DNA from: JBAZFF01 sp043815465
GTDB lineage: Bacteria > Patescibacteriota > Minisyncoccia > Minisyncoccales > RBG-13-42-11
Length of the DNA stretch: 10,632 bases
Direction: 5' to 3'
Assembly (NCBI GenBank): GCA_043815465.1
Contig: JBDRIW010000015.1
Location: 1 to 10,632 of the forward strand
Below the pieces are notes generated by a model that was not told the origin of the DNA, searched no databases, and was given only the letters and a program-made list of their open reading frames with translations. Positions 1-6,790 of this stretch are shown in pieces. Each line of letters starts with the position of its first letter. Positions within the stretch are counted from its first letter, which is position 1. The translations under genes were made by a program, and so were the position numbers.

Positions 1-2
1 CT

Positions 3-542
3 GATGTATATCCTAAAATGATAAATGAAGCAGGCGTTCATAGAGTCCAAAGAGTACCAATTACTGAAAAAGCAGGTAGAATACATACTTCCACAGCTTC
101 TGTGGCAGTATTGCTTAAACCTAAAAAAACAGAACTTAAAATAACTGCAGCAGACTTAAGAGTTGATACCTATAGAGCATCTGGCCCTGGAGGTCAATAT
201 ATTAATAAAAGAGATTCTGCTGTTAGAATAACTCATCTACCAACTGGCATTGTTGTGACTTCCCAGACAGAAAGAAATCAATTACAAAATAAAGAAAATG
301 CTATGAGTATTTTAGGAGCTAGAATATTAGAAAAAAAAGAAGCTGAAAGTGCAGAAAGTCAGGGAGGAAAAAGAAAACTCCAAATAGGTGGAGCTAAAAG
401 ATCTGAAAAAATAAGAACTTACAATTATCCTCAAGATAGAATAACCGACCATAGAATTAAAAAAAGCTTTCATAATTTAGAAAGCATCATGGCCGGTAAA
501 ATGGATATTATGACTCAGGCTTTAATGGAAGCCACAGAATAA
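3..542 (+). CDS. prfA: Peptide chain release factor 1 (RF1), C-terminal part, truncated by window edge
   Basis: RF1 recognises UAA and UAG stop codons in the ribosomal A site and triggers release of the finished protein. The visible part is 179 residues and starts inside the codon-recognition domain. The frame is open to the left edge, so the Met at 18 is internal and not the start. The P-x-T tripeptide that reads stop codons is seen as PIT (57-65) in RVPITEKAGRIHTS; RF2 would have SPF here. The catalytic GGQ lies at 189-197 in SGPGGQYINKRDSAVRITH, and the RF1-type RTYNYPQDRITDHRI follows. The end (GKMDIMTQALMEATE) is some residues shorter than in E. coli RF1, from memory of the family. It is the only plus-strand gene, and its TAA is one base from the stop of the convergent transglycosylase gene. 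RF1 identity is very secure; the N-terminal half is not visible. Confidence 0.96.
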   Translation, partial: DVYPKMINEAGVHRVQRVPITEKAGRIHTSTASVAVLLKPKKTELKITAADLRVDTYRASGPGGQYINKRDSAVRITHLPTGIVVTSQTERNQLQNKENAMSILGARILEKKEAESAESQGGKRKLQIGGAKRSEKIRTYNYPQDRITDHRIKKSFHNLESIMAGKMDIMTQALMEATE

Positions 543-543
543 T

Positions 544-1893
544 CTACTCTAACTGAGCAATATCAGCCGCATACTTTTTGGCTAAACTCATAACAGGATA
601 ACCATAGTCTCTTTCATATACCGTTTTATACGAAGACTTAGCCCATCCTGGCCCTGCAAAATAACTCAAAGCTGCATTAAATTCTCCATTATATGTTTGT
701 TTAGATGCTCCATAATCAGACAGATATATTCCAGCTGCTAAAAAAGCATCTTTTATGGACCAAGGGTCAGCTGGTCTACCTAGAACATCGCTTATTCTAC
801 TTCTGTAACCAATCCAAGTAGAAGGAATAAATTGAGCCGGTCCCATTGCTCCTCCCCAACCATAACTCATAGGACAAGAGACGGGAGTATAATAAGGATC
901 TCTGCCTAGTTCTGCTGTAATACTCAAGAAAGGAGGAACATCTCTACTGGGACTCATAACTTTAGAAGCTGTCTTCTCTGTTTTAATAACAATACCTGCT
1001 CCCGTGTTTTGATTTCTCAAATAGCACTGCCCTACATTTTTCCCAATATTTGATTCCTGGGTCAACAAAGCTAACAAGAAAGCTGGCCTAACTCCAGTAA
1101 TAGTTTCTACATATTTTGCCATCTCTAAAGCCTCACCAAAAGTAGGAGCATCAGGAATACCTGCCAATTCAAAAATTCTTGATCTGATTGAAGCAGCTTG
1201 TTTTTCTGCTTCGGTTTTTATTTTCAACTGTTCCTGATATTCAGCTTCTGTAATTTTAAGATAACTATCTTTTATTTTTTGGTTACTTTCGCTTTGTTGT
1301 TTTTGATAAGTTTGTAAGGTTACAATTTTTTCTAGTTCATCTTTTTCCTCATCCAAAGAAACTTTTTGACCTTCCAAAGAAACTTTTAAACTCTGAATAT
1401 CCGTTAAAAGTTCTCTACTCTTTGTATTAAGTGCTTCTAAGGCTGCCAGATCTTCAAAAAATCCTGAAAGTTCTTTCTCTATTAAAAGAATTTCTAATAT
1501 TGATCTTTGGTCTTGCTCGTGAATTGATTGAAGAATATTTGCTAGTTGAATTTTAGAATCATCTATTTTAACAGCCGTATAAGTTATTGATTCCTCTGTA
1601 TCTTCTATCTGATATCCTATATCTTTTATCATGACATTACTCTGAGAAATCTGAGTATTTAATTTACTGATACTTTGCTTTAATATGTATATTTCATTTT
1701 GTAATGTCTTTTTTTGACTAGCTGTCTTAGAAATATCAGCTTCATATAGAGCTATTTGCTCTTCTAAAGCCTTTAACTCAGCTTCTAGTCCTTCTCTCTC
1801 TATGGTTAAATCAGATTCAGCATAAACAAAATTGGGCAATATAAATGCCGCAATTAAAATAATAGATAAAAATGTTTTTGAGAAAAGAGACAT
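544..1893 (-). CDS. Exported coiled-coil protein with C-terminal lytic transglycosylase (SLT/MltB-like) domain
   Basis: This is a probable peptidoglycan-cleaving enzyme acting outside the cytoplasmic membrane. Residues 1-25 form a signal peptide: a short charged start, a hydrophobic core SIILIAAFILP, and a likely cut after VYA-25. Residues about 28-240 are Glu/Lys/Gln-rich and coiled-coil-like, resembling PcsB/EnvC-type hydrolase regulators, with a break near 140-160. Residues about 250-430 form the transglycosylase domain: LLTQES with likely catalytic Glu280, then GAMGPAQFIPSTW (348-360), and AALSYFAGPGW (407-417) near the end. The only cysteines, C290 and C340, both lie in the catalytic domain, so an extracellular disulfide is plausible. 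It is the last gene of the minus-strand run, 21 bases after rplY, and stops with TAG. The start is supported by the signal peptide; no Shine-Dalgarno motif is seen. The exact bond cleaved and any partner (for example FtsEX) are not determined. Confidence 0.85.
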   Translation of the reverse strand: MSLFSKTFLSIILIAAFILPNFVYAESDLTIEREGLEAELKALEEQIALYEADISKTASQKKTLQNEIYILKQSISKLNTQISQSNVMIKDIGYQIEDTEESITYTAVKIDDSKIQLANILQSIHEQDQRSILEILLIEKELSGFFEDLAALEALNTKSRELLTDIQSLKVSLEGQKVSLDEEKDELEKIVTLQTYQKQQSESNQKIKDSYLKITEAEYQEQLKIKTEAEKQAASIRSRIFELAGIPDAPTFGEALEMAKYVETITGVRPAFLLALLTQESNIGKNVGQCYLRNQNTGAGIVIKTEKTASKVMSPSRDVPPFLSITAELGRDPYYTPVSCPMSYGWGGAMGPAQFIPSTWIGYRSRISDVLGRPADPWSIKDAFLAAGIYLSDYGASKQTYNGEFNAALSYFAGPGWAKSSYKTVYERDYGYPVMSLAKKYAADIAQLE

Positions 1894-1905
1894 AGTTTAA
1901 ACTAT
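1892..1905. repeat. 14-base perfect palindrome over the transglycosylase start codon
   Basis: The sequence ATAGTTTAAACTAT is its own reverse complement. It covers the first two bases of the transglycosylase ATG and most of the short gap after rplY. As RNA it could fold as a 5-bp A/U-rich hairpin with a UUAA loop next to the AUG. In DNA this AT-rich a palindrome of this length is expected about once per 10 kb by chance, so function is uncertain. Confidence 0.35.
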
Positions 1906-1914
1906 TTCTCGGCT

Positions 1915-2562
1915 TTACCCTAGGGTAGTTTCTTCTACTTCTTCTTTCTTTTCTTCTACTTTTTCTACGTCTTCTACTTTTTCCTCTATTGGTTTTTCTA
2001 ATTCTTCTTCTACCTTTTGAGGTTCAGCCACTAGAGCGATGATTTCATCTAACTCCTTTAATATTTTAACATTTTCTGAAACACCTAAATCTCCTACTGT
2101 AATTGTATCTCCAAATACTTTTAATTTATCAATATTAACCTTAATTTCATGAGGAAGATTTTGTGGAAAAGCTTTTACTTCTAACGCATGAATATTTTTA
2201 ACTAAGGTTCCACCTAAATCCTTAATGGCAAAAGATTCTCCTTCAAAAACCAAAGGAATTTCAGCCACAATCTCTTTATCTAATTTTGGCTGATAGAAAT
2301 CTACGTGTAATGGATTTTGAGTAAGAGAATCTATTTCTAAATCATGAATTAAAACTAAAAACTTTTTAGAATCAACAGAAACTTCTATTAAAGAATTTTC
2401 TCCAGCTTCTTTAAAAACTTTTTGGAATTCTTTTAAATCAACTTCTAGAGAAAGATTCTCAACTCCAGGTCCATACAAAACAGCGGGAATATTTCCTTGC
2501 TTCCTTACTTCTTTAACTTTTTTTCCTACTTCTTTTCTTATTTTTGCAGATATAGATATCAT
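1915..2562 (-). CDS. rplY: Large-subunit ribosomal protein L25 (Ctc-type, two-domain) with acidic tail
   Basis: This protein binds 5S rRNA in the central protuberance of the 50S subunit. At 215 residues it is the longer Ctc/TL5 form. Residues about 1-92 are the 5S-binding L25 domain: RKEVGKKVKEVRKQGNIPAVLYG near the start and the signature HVDFYQ at 86-91. Residues about 93-180 are the beta-rich TL5 C-terminal domain (EIPLVFEGES, LPHEIKVNI, FGDTITVGDL). Residues 183-213 form a low-complexity Glu/Lys/Val tail. The start ATG overlaps the aldolase TGA stop as ATGA, suggesting translational coupling. A second Met is not needed, because the conserved N-terminal region begins a few residues after the start. 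Its place between carbon-metabolism genes and a cell-wall enzyme is unusual, since rplY often sits beside pth. Confidence 0.93.
   Translation of the reverse strand: MISISAKIRKEVGKKVKEVRKQGNIPAVLYGPGVENLSLEVDLKEFQKVFKEAGENSLIEVSVDSKKFLVLIHDLEIDSLTQNPLHVDFYQPKLDKEIVAEIPLVFEGESFAIKDLGGTLVKNIHALEVKAFPQNLPHEIKVNIDKLKVFGDTITVGDLGVSENVKILKELDEIIALVAEPQKVEEELEKPIEEKVEDVEKVEEKKEEVEETTLG
1918..2016 (-). other. Low-complexity acidic tail coding region of rplY
   Basis: On the minus strand this stretch is built of repeated GAA/GAG, AAA/AAG and GTA codons and gives about 33 residues with motifs such as VEEELEKPIEEKVEDVEK. The near-repeats of GTAGAAGA-type units make it prone to slippage. Comparable charged tails are common on Ctc-type L25 and are probably disordered. 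Confidence 0.6.
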
Positions 2563-3407
2563 ACAGATTTATTTTTACTTCCAAATAATATTATTTTTTC
2601 TTCAACTATTTTTTGTATTTCCTTTATTACTTTTGGCATATACTTATAAGGAACTATTTCTTTACCCCCCATTAAAACTTTTTCTAAGTTTAAAGTATAA
2701 GCCAATCTTAATTCAGTATTTACATTAATTTTAGATATTCCTAATTTTAAAGCTTTCTTGATATTAGACTTAGGAATGCCAGATCCGCCATGTAATACTA
2801 AAGGAGTATTTTTTATTATATTGTTTATTTCCCTTAATCTAACAAGGTTTATTTCAGGATTAACTCCTGAGCTCATAATTCCATGAAAACTTCCTATATT
2901 TATAGCTAAAGAATTTACTTTAGTCTCTTTAATAAACGTTTCAGCTTCCTTGGGATCTGTCATCAATGACTTAGGCGCCTTCTTAAGAATGGCAGAAGTT
3001 TCTTCAATTATTCCCACCTCCCCTTCAACCTGAATTTCTTTATTTTTACAATAAGCTAATACTTTTTTAGTAATAGATATATTTTCTTTTAAAGGAAGTC
3101 TAGATCCATCAAAATGAACACTATCATATCCAGCATTAACCGCCTCTTTAATATAGTCGAAAGTCTTGCCATGGTCAAGGTTTAAAAAGACAGAATGACC
3201 TCTTTTTTTAAAAGATTCAATCAAAGCTACGGCTTCATTTAACCCAATAAAAGAACTTTCTCCTTCTGAAGTTCCGATAATAACTGGACTTTTTAGCTTT
3301 TCTGCAGCCTGAACAATAGCCTTTAATGTCTCTAAATTAGAAACATTAAACTGACCAATAGCCCAGCCCTCTTTGTCAGCTTTTTTAAGATAATCTATAA
3401 GTTTCAT
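2559..3407 (-). CDS. fba: Class II (zinc) fructose-bisphosphate aldolase, GatY/KbaY-like
   Basis: The enzyme reversibly cleaves fructose-1,6-bisphosphate (or tagatose-1,6-bisphosphate) to glyceraldehyde-3-phosphate and DHAP. All 282 residues fit the class II TIM barrel. LNLDHG at 75-80 gives catalytic Asp78 and zinc ligand His79. VEGEVG at 127-132 supplies the conserved Glu. IGSFHG at 171-176 gives zinc ligand His175. VLHGGSG at 204-210 gives zinc ligand His206, and INVNTELR at 227-234 is the phosphate/substrate-binding strand. The C-terminal helix region (KIILFGS) is present, so the gene is complete. It lies 22 bases after the PfkB kinase, and its TGA overlaps the rplY ATG. The sequence does not separate fructose from tagatose substrate; the neighbouring GAPDH and PpsA make the glycolytic role more likely. 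No Shine-Dalgarno motif, only an A-rich leader (GTAAAAGAAA). Confidence 0.9.
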   Translation of the reverse strand: MKLIDYLKKADKEGWAIGQFNVSNLETLKAIVQAAEKLKSPVIIGTSEGESSFIGLNEAVALIESFKKRGHSVFLNLDHGKTFDYIKEAVNAGYDSVHFDGSRLPLKENISITKKVLAYCKNKEIQVEGEVGIIEETSAILKKAPKSLMTDPKEAETFIKETKVNSLAINIGSFHGIMSSGVNPEINLVRLREINNIIKNTPLVLHGGSGIPKSNIKKALKLGISKINVNTELRLAYTLNLEKVLMGGKEIVPYKYMPKVIKEIQKIVEEKIILFGSKNKSV

Positions 3408-3429
3408 TTTCTTTTACAATTATTATTTT

Positions 3430-4413
3430 TTAACAAGATTCTATTTTAACCTTAACCTTTTTCCATTTATCCTTCTTTTTTAATAATCCATTTTTAGCTC
3501 CCAAGACAGACAAACAAGCCGCACTATTAGCTATCCCTAATTGAATAGCATACTCGATATCGCCTTTGGAAGATATTAATCCTGAAAGAAATCCTGAAGA
3601 AAAAGAATCCCCAGCTCCAGTCCAGTCAACAGCTTTTATCTTTATTATCCCAGACCTATATAATTGTTTTCCATCTGAAACAACAACGCCTTTGGAACCT
3701 TTTGTCATAATAAAAATACCAGAAACTAATTTGTCTATTTTTTTAAATATTTCTTCTTCTTTCTCGTAAGAAACTTTAGTTAATATAGAAGCTTCTTCCT
3801 GATTTAAAAATAATAGATCTACCTTTTTCAATATTCTTTCTAAACTAGATTTTGGCAGAGAAAGTTGAGAGGCCCCAGGATTAATAGCTACCTTCATCCC
3901 TTTTTTCTTAGCAAAGTTAATAATCTCTTCAGTAAGATAAGAAAGTTTTCCAGAAAGAGGAGCTAAATATAACCATTTAGCATCTAAACTAGACCAAGGA
4001 ATATCTTTACTAGAAAGTTCTCCAGCAGCTCCCCTATAAGTTAAAATTGTTCTTTCTCTTGTTCCAGAAGATAAAATAACAGAATAATTAGTTGTCTTAT
4101 TTTTTGTTTTAGAAACAAATTTTGTATCTATCTTTAATCTATTTAATTCTTTAATTAACAACTCTCCAGCTAATTCATCTCCAACCATTCCACAAAAAGC
4201 TGTTTTAAATCCTTGATTAGAAAAAGTGGCAGCAGTATTAGTCCCCCCTCCACCAGTTAAAAAACAAATATCCTCTACGTTTATTTTGGAACCCAAAGAA
4301 AGACAAAGTCCCTTGCCAGCAACAAACTTCTTTTGGTCAACAACTAAAAAATCACTAGACTTTAAAAATATATCTCTACTAGCTGAACCAAATGTAATTA
4401 TGTCGTATTTCAT
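3430..4413 (-). CDS. PfkB-family carbohydrate kinase (possible phosphofructokinase)
   Basis: An ATP-dependent ribokinase-fold sugar kinase of 327 residues, a normal length for the family. The N-terminal glycine signature is seen as TGGGGTNTAATFSNQG (53-68). AFCGMVGDE (72-80) follows, and NPGASQLSLP (178-187) and LFLNQEEASIL (201-211) are typical inner strands. The C-terminal PfkB signature VDWTGAGDSFSSGF (262-275) contains catalytic base Asp269 and the GAGD anion hole. The substrate cannot be read from the motifs: ribokinase, adenosine kinase, 1-phosphofructokinase, tagatose-6-phosphate kinase and Pfk-2 all share them. Position directly upstream of the aldolase, and downstream of ppsA through an ATGA overlap, argues for a phosphosugar substrate such as fructose-6-phosphate. 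The start ATG follows a purine-rich GAGAAGAAAAG, at best a weak ribosome site. Confidence 0.88.
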   Translation of the reverse strand: MKYDIITFGSASRDIFLKSSDFLVVDQKKFVAGKGLCLSLGSKINVEDICFLTGGGGTNTAATFSNQGFKTAFCGMVGDELAGELLIKELNRLKIDTKFVSKTKNKTTNYSVILSSGTRERTILTYRGAAGELSSKDIPWSSLDAKWLYLAPLSGKLSYLTEEIINFAKKKGMKVAINPGASQLSLPKSSLERILKKVDLLFLNQEEASILTKVSYEKEEEIFKKIDKLVSGIFIMTKGSKGVVVSDGKQLYRSGIIKIKAVDWTGAGDSFSSGFLSGLISSKGDIEYAIQLGIANSAACLSVLGAKNGLLKKKDKWKKVKVKIESC

Positions 4414-6788
4414 CTTTTCTTCTCTACTTTAGCTACTAATTGTGTTGTTTGAATTATAGTATCAGGATTTAAAGACATTGAGTCTATTCCCTCTTTAACT
4501 AAAAATTCTGCGAAATCAGTAAAGGTAGATGGAGCATCGCCACAAATTCCTATATATTTCTTCCTTTTTTTGCAAATAGTAATTACTTCTTTGATAAGTT
4601 TCTTAACTGCTTCATTTCTCTCATCTGATAAATAAGCTATTTGAGCATTATCTCTATCTACTCCCAATGTTAATTGAGTTAGATCATTTGAACCTATGCT
4701 CATACCATCAAATATGTCTAAAAACTTATCTGCCAAGATTACATTTGAAGGAATTTCACACATCACAATAATCTTTAACCCATCCTTACCCCTAACTAAT
4801 CCTTCTTTCTTCATTATATCTAGAACTTTCTTCCCTTCTTCTACGGTTCTACAAAAAGGAACCATAATAGTAACATTCTTTAACCCAAACCTTTCCCTAA
4901 CTATTCTCATGGCCTGACATTCCATTTTAAAAGCAGGAGCAAAAGAACTATCTACGTATCTAGAAGCTCCTCTAAATCCTATCATTGGATTAGATTCTTT
5001 TGGCTCATACTCTGCTCCTCCAATTAAAGTTGCGTATTCATTAGTTTTGAAATCAGACAATCTAACTATCACTTCTTTCGGATAAAAGGCCGAAGCTATT
5101 TGAGAGATTCCTTCTGCTAATTTTTCTACAAAGTATTTCTTTTTATCAGAATAGCCTTTTGTAATTTCATCTATTTGTTTTTTAATTTTTAGATCTTTTA
5201 TTTTACTATAATGATACAAAGCTAAAGGATGAATTCTTATTTTTTCTGCGATAATGAACTCTTCTCTAGCTAACCCTACTCCTTGATTTGGTAAGAAAGA
5301 AGCTGAAAATGCTATATCTGGAGCCCCAATATTCATCATTATCTTAGTTTTAGTTTTAGGGACTTTTCTTAAATTATATCTTTTAATTTTAAAAGGAATG
5401 TTTCCATAATAGACTCTTCCCTCTAATCCTTGGGTACAATCTGCTGTTACCTCTTTTCTTGTCTTAATTTTCTTAGTTGCATCTCTAGTCCCAACGATAC
5501 AAGGAATTCCTAACTCCCTGGAAACAATTGCAGCATGACAAACCCTTGATCCCTCATCAGTCACAATAGCTGAAGCCATTTTCATAATTGGCACCCAATC
5601 TGGATCTGTCATCTTAGTAACTAAAACTTCTCCCTTTTTAAACTGCCCTATATTTGAAATATCTTTAATAACTCTAACTTTGCCATTACCAATTTTATTC
5701 CCTACAGCAATTCCTATAGATATTGGCTGTTTATTAGTTTTAATTTCATATTCTTCATAAAACAAACTCTTTTTATCAGAAAAAACAGTTTCTGGCCTTG
5801 ATTGAACTATAAATAATTCTCCTGACTTACCATCTTTAGCCCATTCAATATCCTGAGGAAGACCATAATGTTCTTCTATAATACACGCCCAACTAGCTAA
5901 TTTAACAATTTCGTCATCAGAAAGAGAAAAACGCGATTGATCCGCTAGACTAACTCCAACTTCTTTTAACCCACCATCTCTTTCAAAAATATATTTCTTT
6001 GCTTTTCTTCCTAAATTTTTAGAAATGATTGATTTGTAATTTTTTTTCAATGTAGGTTTAAAAACAGAGAACTGATCTGGAGTTATTTTACCCTTAACAA
6101 TCATTTCCCCTACTCCAAAAATAGAATTAATGATGACAACATTCTTAAATCCTGATTCTGTGTCTATGGTAAAAATAATTCCAGCCGAAGCTAAATCTGA
6201 TCTAACCATTTTTTGAACACCTACTGAAAATCCTAACTTTAATTGAGAAAATCTTTTTTCTTCTCTGTAAGCAATAGCTCTATCTGTAAATCTTGAAGAA
6301 ATTGAATCTTTCACTGCCCTCAATAGTTTTTCTTCGCTTGAAATATTTAAATAAGTTTCGAACTGACCGGCAAAAGAAGCGCCAATAGTATCTTCGGCGA
6401 CACCAGAAGTTCTAACAGCAACTGTCAAATTTTGCCCGTATTTTCTTACTAAAATTCTGTAATTTTTAATTATTTCCTCTTTTAAGTCTTCTGGAATTTC
6501 TCCTTTCAACACTAACTCTCTTGATAATTTTCCAGTTTTTTGAAGACTTTTAATATTATCAGGATTAAATTTGGCAAAAATACTCTTTAATTTACTATCA
6601 ATCTTATTCCCCTGCACATATCTCCAATATGCCTTAGTAGTTAAAGCAAAACCATCAGGAATGTTTATCCCTCGTTTAGTTAATTGAGAAAACATTTCTC
6701 CTAAAGAAGAATTTTTCCCACCCACTAACTCAACATCTTTAGATCTTATATCTTTAAACCAAAGAATATATTTTTTAGATTTATCCAT
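4410..6788 (-). CDS. ppsA: Phosphoenolpyruvate synthase (pyruvate, water dikinase)
   Basis: PpsA interconverts pyruvate + ATP + water and PEP + AMP + phosphate in the cytoplasm. The 792 residues match the usual length of about 790. The N-terminal ATP-binding domain shows LVGGKNSSLGEM (21-32), AVRTSGVAEDT (124-134) and ASFAGQFETYLN (137-148). The swivelling phosphohistidine domain has TDEGSRVCHAAIVSRELGIP (410-429) with phospho-acceptor His418. The C-terminal PEP/pyruvate barrel has GLAREEF (505-511), IGFRGASRYV (603-612), SIGSNDLTQLTLGVDRD (697-713), IGICGDAPS (746-754) with catalytic Cys749, and SLNPDT (772-777). The gene begins 2 bases after ackA ends and overlaps the PfkB gene as ATGA. No Shine-Dalgarno motif precedes the ATG, but the N-terminus aligns naturally with the family. 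No pyruvate kinase is visible, so net direction (gluconeogenic or ATP-forming) stays open. Confidence 0.96.
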   Translation of the reverse strand: MDKSKKYILWFKDIRSKDVELVGGKNSSLGEMFSQLTKRGINIPDGFALTTKAYWRYVQGNKIDSKLKSIFAKFNPDNIKSLQKTGKLSRELVLKGEIPEDLKEEIIKNYRILVRKYGQNLTVAVRTSGVAEDTIGASFAGQFETYLNISSEEKLLRAVKDSISSRFTDRAIAYREEKRFSQLKLGFSVGVQKMVRSDLASAGIIFTIDTESGFKNVVIINSIFGVGEMIVKGKITPDQFSVFKPTLKKNYKSIISKNLGRKAKKYIFERDGGLKEVGVSLADQSRFSLSDDEIVKLASWACIIEEHYGLPQDIEWAKDGKSGELFIVQSRPETVFSDKKSLFYEEYEIKTNKQPISIGIAVGNKIGNGKVRVIKDISNIGQFKKGEVLVTKMTDPDWVPIMKMASAIVTDEGSRVCHAAIVSRELGIPCIVGTRDATKKIKTRKEVTADCTQGLEGRVYYGNIPFKIKRYNLRKVPKTKTKIMMNIGAPDIAFSASFLPNQGVGLAREEFIIAEKIRIHPLALYHYSKIKDLKIKKQIDEITKGYSDKKKYFVEKLAEGISQIASAFYPKEVIVRLSDFKTNEYATLIGGAEYEPKESNPMIGFRGASRYVDSSFAPAFKMECQAMRIVRERFGLKNVTIMVPFCRTVEEGKKVLDIMKKEGLVRGKDGLKIIVMCEIPSNVILADKFLDIFDGMSIGSNDLTQLTLGVDRDNAQIAYLSDERNEAVKKLIKEVITICKKRKKYIGICGDAPSTFTDFAEFLVKEGIDSMSLNPDTIIQTTQLVAKVEKKR

Positions 6789-6790
6789 AA

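Noticed and set aside
18..20. ATG at 18 as the start of a short release-factor-like gene
   Set aside because: The frame is open and matches RF1 upstream of this Met up to the window edge, so it is an internal residue of a truncated prfA and not a short rescue factor.
518..533. Hairpin GGCTT-TAATGG-AAGCC at the end of prfA as a terminator
   Set aside because: The 5-bp stem lies inside the coding sequence and no T run follows on either strand.
1918..2016. Tandem repeat or CRISPR-like array in the TTCTTCTAC-rich stretch
   Set aside because: Units are irregular with no spacers. The pattern is explained by Glu/Lys codons of the L25 acidic tail.
3566..3769. Plus-strand open frame inside the PfkB kinase gene
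   Set aside because: It is fully antisense to a well-supported gene, is low complexity, and shows no recognisable motif or ribosome site.
4226..4432. Plus-strand open frame antisense to the start of the PfkB kinase gene
   Set aside because: It is a shadow of the opposite strand's coding pattern and shows no domain or motif.
4696..4917. Plus-strand open frame inside ppsA
   Set aside because: It is antisense to the conserved C-terminal barrel of PpsA and carries no independent signal.
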